Shown here piece by piece: positions 61,657-64,000 of a DNA stretch of 64,000 bases. The notes beneath the pieces are model-generated. The model searched no databases, was not told the DNA's origin, and was given only the letters and a program-made list of their open reading frames with translations. Each line of letters starts with the position of its first letter. The first letter of the stretch is position 1. A program made the translations under genes and the position numbers. This stretch comes from Eriocheir sinensis. Its lineage: Eukaryota; Arthropoda; Malacostraca; Decapoda; Varunidae. The DNA is taken from assembly GCF_024679095.1 (NCBI RefSeq), contig NW_026111764.1:216001-280000 (forward strand). Direction: 5' to 3'.

Positions 61657-64000
61657 ACTGGGAAGATCTAGTGGGTGACCTGGAAGCCGAGGACTTTCTT
61701 GAAGTTATACAAGATAATTTCCTTAAGCAGGTAGTTACTGAGCCTACCAGAGGAGATAACATATTAGACTTAGTCCTAACCAATAATGGGAACTTGCTAC
61801 GTGAGTTGGAGGTGGGCGGAGAGTTAGGAAATAGTGATCACAGAACGGTTCGTTTTAGCTTAGACTGGGCGGTAACCCGCAAGCCAAACCCAGTGTTAGT
61901 GCCAGATTTTAGAAGAGCAAATTACGAAGGGCTTCGAAGACATCTTGAAGGGGTAAACTGGGATAATTTAGGGATTCATGAGGGCCAGAACTGCGGATTG
62001 GAGAGCCAGGAGAACCAGGTAGAAATGTCTTACAATAATTTAGTTAGAGTAATAGTAGAGGGGCAAGGACAGCATATACCACAGCGAACACTTAGAAAAG
62101 AAAACAATGATCCTAAGTGGATGACTCGTGGACTAAAACACGAGATTGGGTTAAAGAAGGGAATTTATCAGAAAATAAAGAATGGTGAAACACATCTCAG
62201 GGGCCGGTACGTCGAACTATCTAGATTAGTTAAGAAAAACACCAGGATAGCAAAAAAGAACTATGAGATCAAAGTAGCAAATGAGGCGAAAAGTAATCCT
62301 AAGGGCTTCTTTCAGATGTATAGAACAAAAACACGGGAGAAAATTGGACCGCTGAAAACAAACACAGGGGAGCTAGTAGAAAATTACGAAAATATGAGCA
62401 CATTGTTGAACGACTACTTCCTTTCAGTATTCACACAGGAGGATCGAACGACTATACCGGAAAGAGTTCAGGTGTACGAGGGCGGGGATGGCGATAAATT
62501 GAGGGATATAATCATTACCAGGCAAGTAGTTCAGGACGAGATAGATAAGCTTAAGAAGAACAAGTCGCCAGGTCCTGACGGGATATTTCCGAGGGTATTA
62601 AAGGAGTTAGGTGATGTACTCAGTGACCCACTAACCAACATCTTTAAGATGTCGGTAAATAATGGCTGTGTGCCGAGCTTATGGAAAGTAGCTAATGTGA
62701 CGCCGATTTTTAAAAAGGGGGACAGGTCAGTTGCTTCAAACTATCGCCCAATTAGCTTAACATCGGTTATAGGGAAGATGCTGGAGTCCATAATAGCCAG
62801 GAACATTCGGGAGCATTTAGAGAAACATAGCTTAATTCACGACTCGCAGCATGGGTTCACAAAAGGTAGGTCATGCCTCACCAATCTCTTGTCCTTCTAC
62901 AATAAAGTATTTGAGGCGGTTGACAGAGATGAAAATTATGATGTAATCTATCTTGATTTTAGTAAAGCGTTTGACAAAGTTCCTCACCAACGACTGTTGC
63001 TTAAATTACAGGCTCACGGAGTAGAGGGTAAAGTTTTGAACTGGGTCAAGGCGTGGCTTAGCAATAGGAAGCAAAGAGTGCAAATCAATGGTAAAATATC
63101 TGACTGGGGATGTGTTACGAGTTGGGTCCCACAAGGTTCGGTATTAGGTCCACTTTTGTTTATTATTTATATCAATGACTTAGATACAGGAATTAGTAGT
63201 GATGTTAGTAAATTTGCAGATGATACCAAGATCGGTAGAGTAATTGAGTCGGATCAGGACGCTAGTATTCTCCAAGGTGAACTCAACAGATTGTATGACT
63301 GGGAGGATAAATGGCAGATGGAGTTCAATATAGGGAAGTGCAGTATTCTGAGTGTAGGTAGGAACAACCCCTCACATAACTATTGCTTAAATGACACTCT
63401 CATAAGTAGGTCTGGGTGCGAGAGGGATTTAGGGGTCTTAGTGAGCTCTGATCTCCGTCCAAGGGCACAATGCATTCAAGCTAGAAATCGAGCTAATAGG
63501 GTACTGGGATTTATTTCAAGGAGCGTAAGCAACAGAAGCCCCGAAGTCTTCCTCAAACTATATTTAGCATTAGTTAGACCTCATCTTGACTATGCGGCTC
63601 AGTTCTGGTCACCTTACTATAGAATGGATATCAAAATGTTAGAATCGGTGCAGAGGAGAATGACTAAGATGATTCAGGGGTTGAGAAACTTGCCATACGA
63701 GGGAAGACTCAAACAGTTAAACCTGCATTCTCTAGAAAGGCGAAGGGTGCGTGGAGACATGATCGAGGTTTATAAATGGATGAAGGGCTTTAATAAGGGA
63801 GACATTCATAAGGTTTTGTTGGTAAGAGAACCGGGCAGGACACGAAGTAACGGGTTTAAACTGGATAAATTCAGATTCAACAGGGACATAGGCAAAAATT
63901 GGTTTACTAACAGGGTGGTGGATGAGTGGAATAGGCTTAGCAGTCATGTGGTGAGTGCCAATACAATTGTCACATTCAAAAATAGACTAGATAAATTCAT
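61635..64000 (+). CDS. LINE-D ORF2, endonuclease C-terminus and reverse transcriptase (partial at window end)
   Basis: The frame is open without a stop from the DFNYRNIDW motif to the window end (about 788 codons). In order: the rest of the endonuclease (TEPTRGDNILDLVLTN, NSDHRTVRFSL), connector VPDFRRANY, fingers KKNKSPGPDGIFPRVLKEL, SNYRPISLTS, palm YLDFSKAFDKVPHQRLL, catalytic FADD at 63,213-63,224, then VRPHLDYAAQFWSPYY and RRRVRGDMIEVYK. At 63,123-63,125 a TGG puts Trp where the other copies have Gly in SGVPQGS (here SWVPQGS). This lies beside the primer/template grip, so it may harm activity. Apart from this and the upstream frameshift it is the best preserved ORF2 here. Confidence 0.9.

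Larger units (their letters stand above)
61011..64000 (+). mobile_element. CR1-like LINE retrotransposon, cut by the window end (LINE-D)
   Basis: It contains a possible end of ORF1 (atg at 61,020; frame MAGICGSRPALSDSLERAL ending near 61,100), a repeat-rich gap (gggaggagtaatggga at 61,110-61,150), then ORF2 with endonuclease and RT to the last base of the window. There is one single-base frameshift in the endonuclease and one substitution in the RT. The 3' end is outside the window. Sequence divergence from LINE-A and LINE-C shows a third lineage. Confidence 0.88.

Overview
The window looks like repeat-dominated, gene-poor DNA from an arthropod nuclear genome, most plausibly a decapod crustacean. 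This is an inference from three things: very dense long dinucleotide and trinucleotide microsatellites, several CR1-type LINE retrotransposons, and a tRNA-derived SINE. One exon-like segment resembles the first Ig domain of an arthropod Dpr-type neuronal surface protein. Nothing prokaryotic is present. I see no complete host gene.

Layout. (1) 1-22,488 is a huge AT-rich satellite with a unit of about 45 bp. It is interrupted by (AT)n tracts and flips orientation three times, near 9,980, 18,927 and 19,315. (2) 22,489-24,460 is a mosaic of that satellite with a different 30-bp minisatellite. (3) 24,461-25,980 grades into a pure GC-rich 36-bp minisatellite at 25,981-30,351. Both the 45-bp and the 36-bp units are multiples of three and rarely carry stops, so they throw up long ORFs that are not genes. 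(4) 30,352-33,720 is a minus-strand CR1-like LINE with a broken ORF1 (SGNH esterase), an endonuclease with its middle deleted and a long open reverse transcriptase ORF.

(5) 33.7-42.4 kb is mostly low-complexity DNA. It holds a 482-bp tandem duplication, a 1.4-kb terminal-inverted-repeat element built around a large foldback, and a tRNA-derived SINE. (6) 42,432-44,607 is the 3' end of another LINE, split by a 1,430-bp TIR element flanked by a TAA target duplication. (7) About 45.2-50.7 kb is a near full-length plus-strand CR1-like LINE (zinc-knuckle/leucine-zipper/esterase ORF1, then endonuclease and reverse transcriptase) that carries frameshifts. Its 3' tail abuts the Dpr-like exon, which lies on the minus strand. 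(8) 50.8-61 kb is microsatellites, pyrimidine-rich DNA, a second SINE copy and a tiny LINE tail. (9) About 61.0 kb to the window end is a third LINE, cut by the window edge.

How parts relate. The retrotransposons encode (or once encoded) a nucleic-acid-binding/esterase protein plus an endonuclease-reverse transcriptase, which would act together in target-primed integration. The SINE has Pol III boxes and would depend on such machinery in trans. The TIR elements carry no transposase and could move only with one supplied elsewhere. The three 3' tail types (repeats of catgtttc, of ttcttatg, and a ctttgt(a/g)-type repeat) indicate at least three LINE lineages. The strongest candidates for a second look are the orientation-switching 45-bp satellite, the blended repeat junctions, the nested TIR element and the LINE/Dpr-exon junction.
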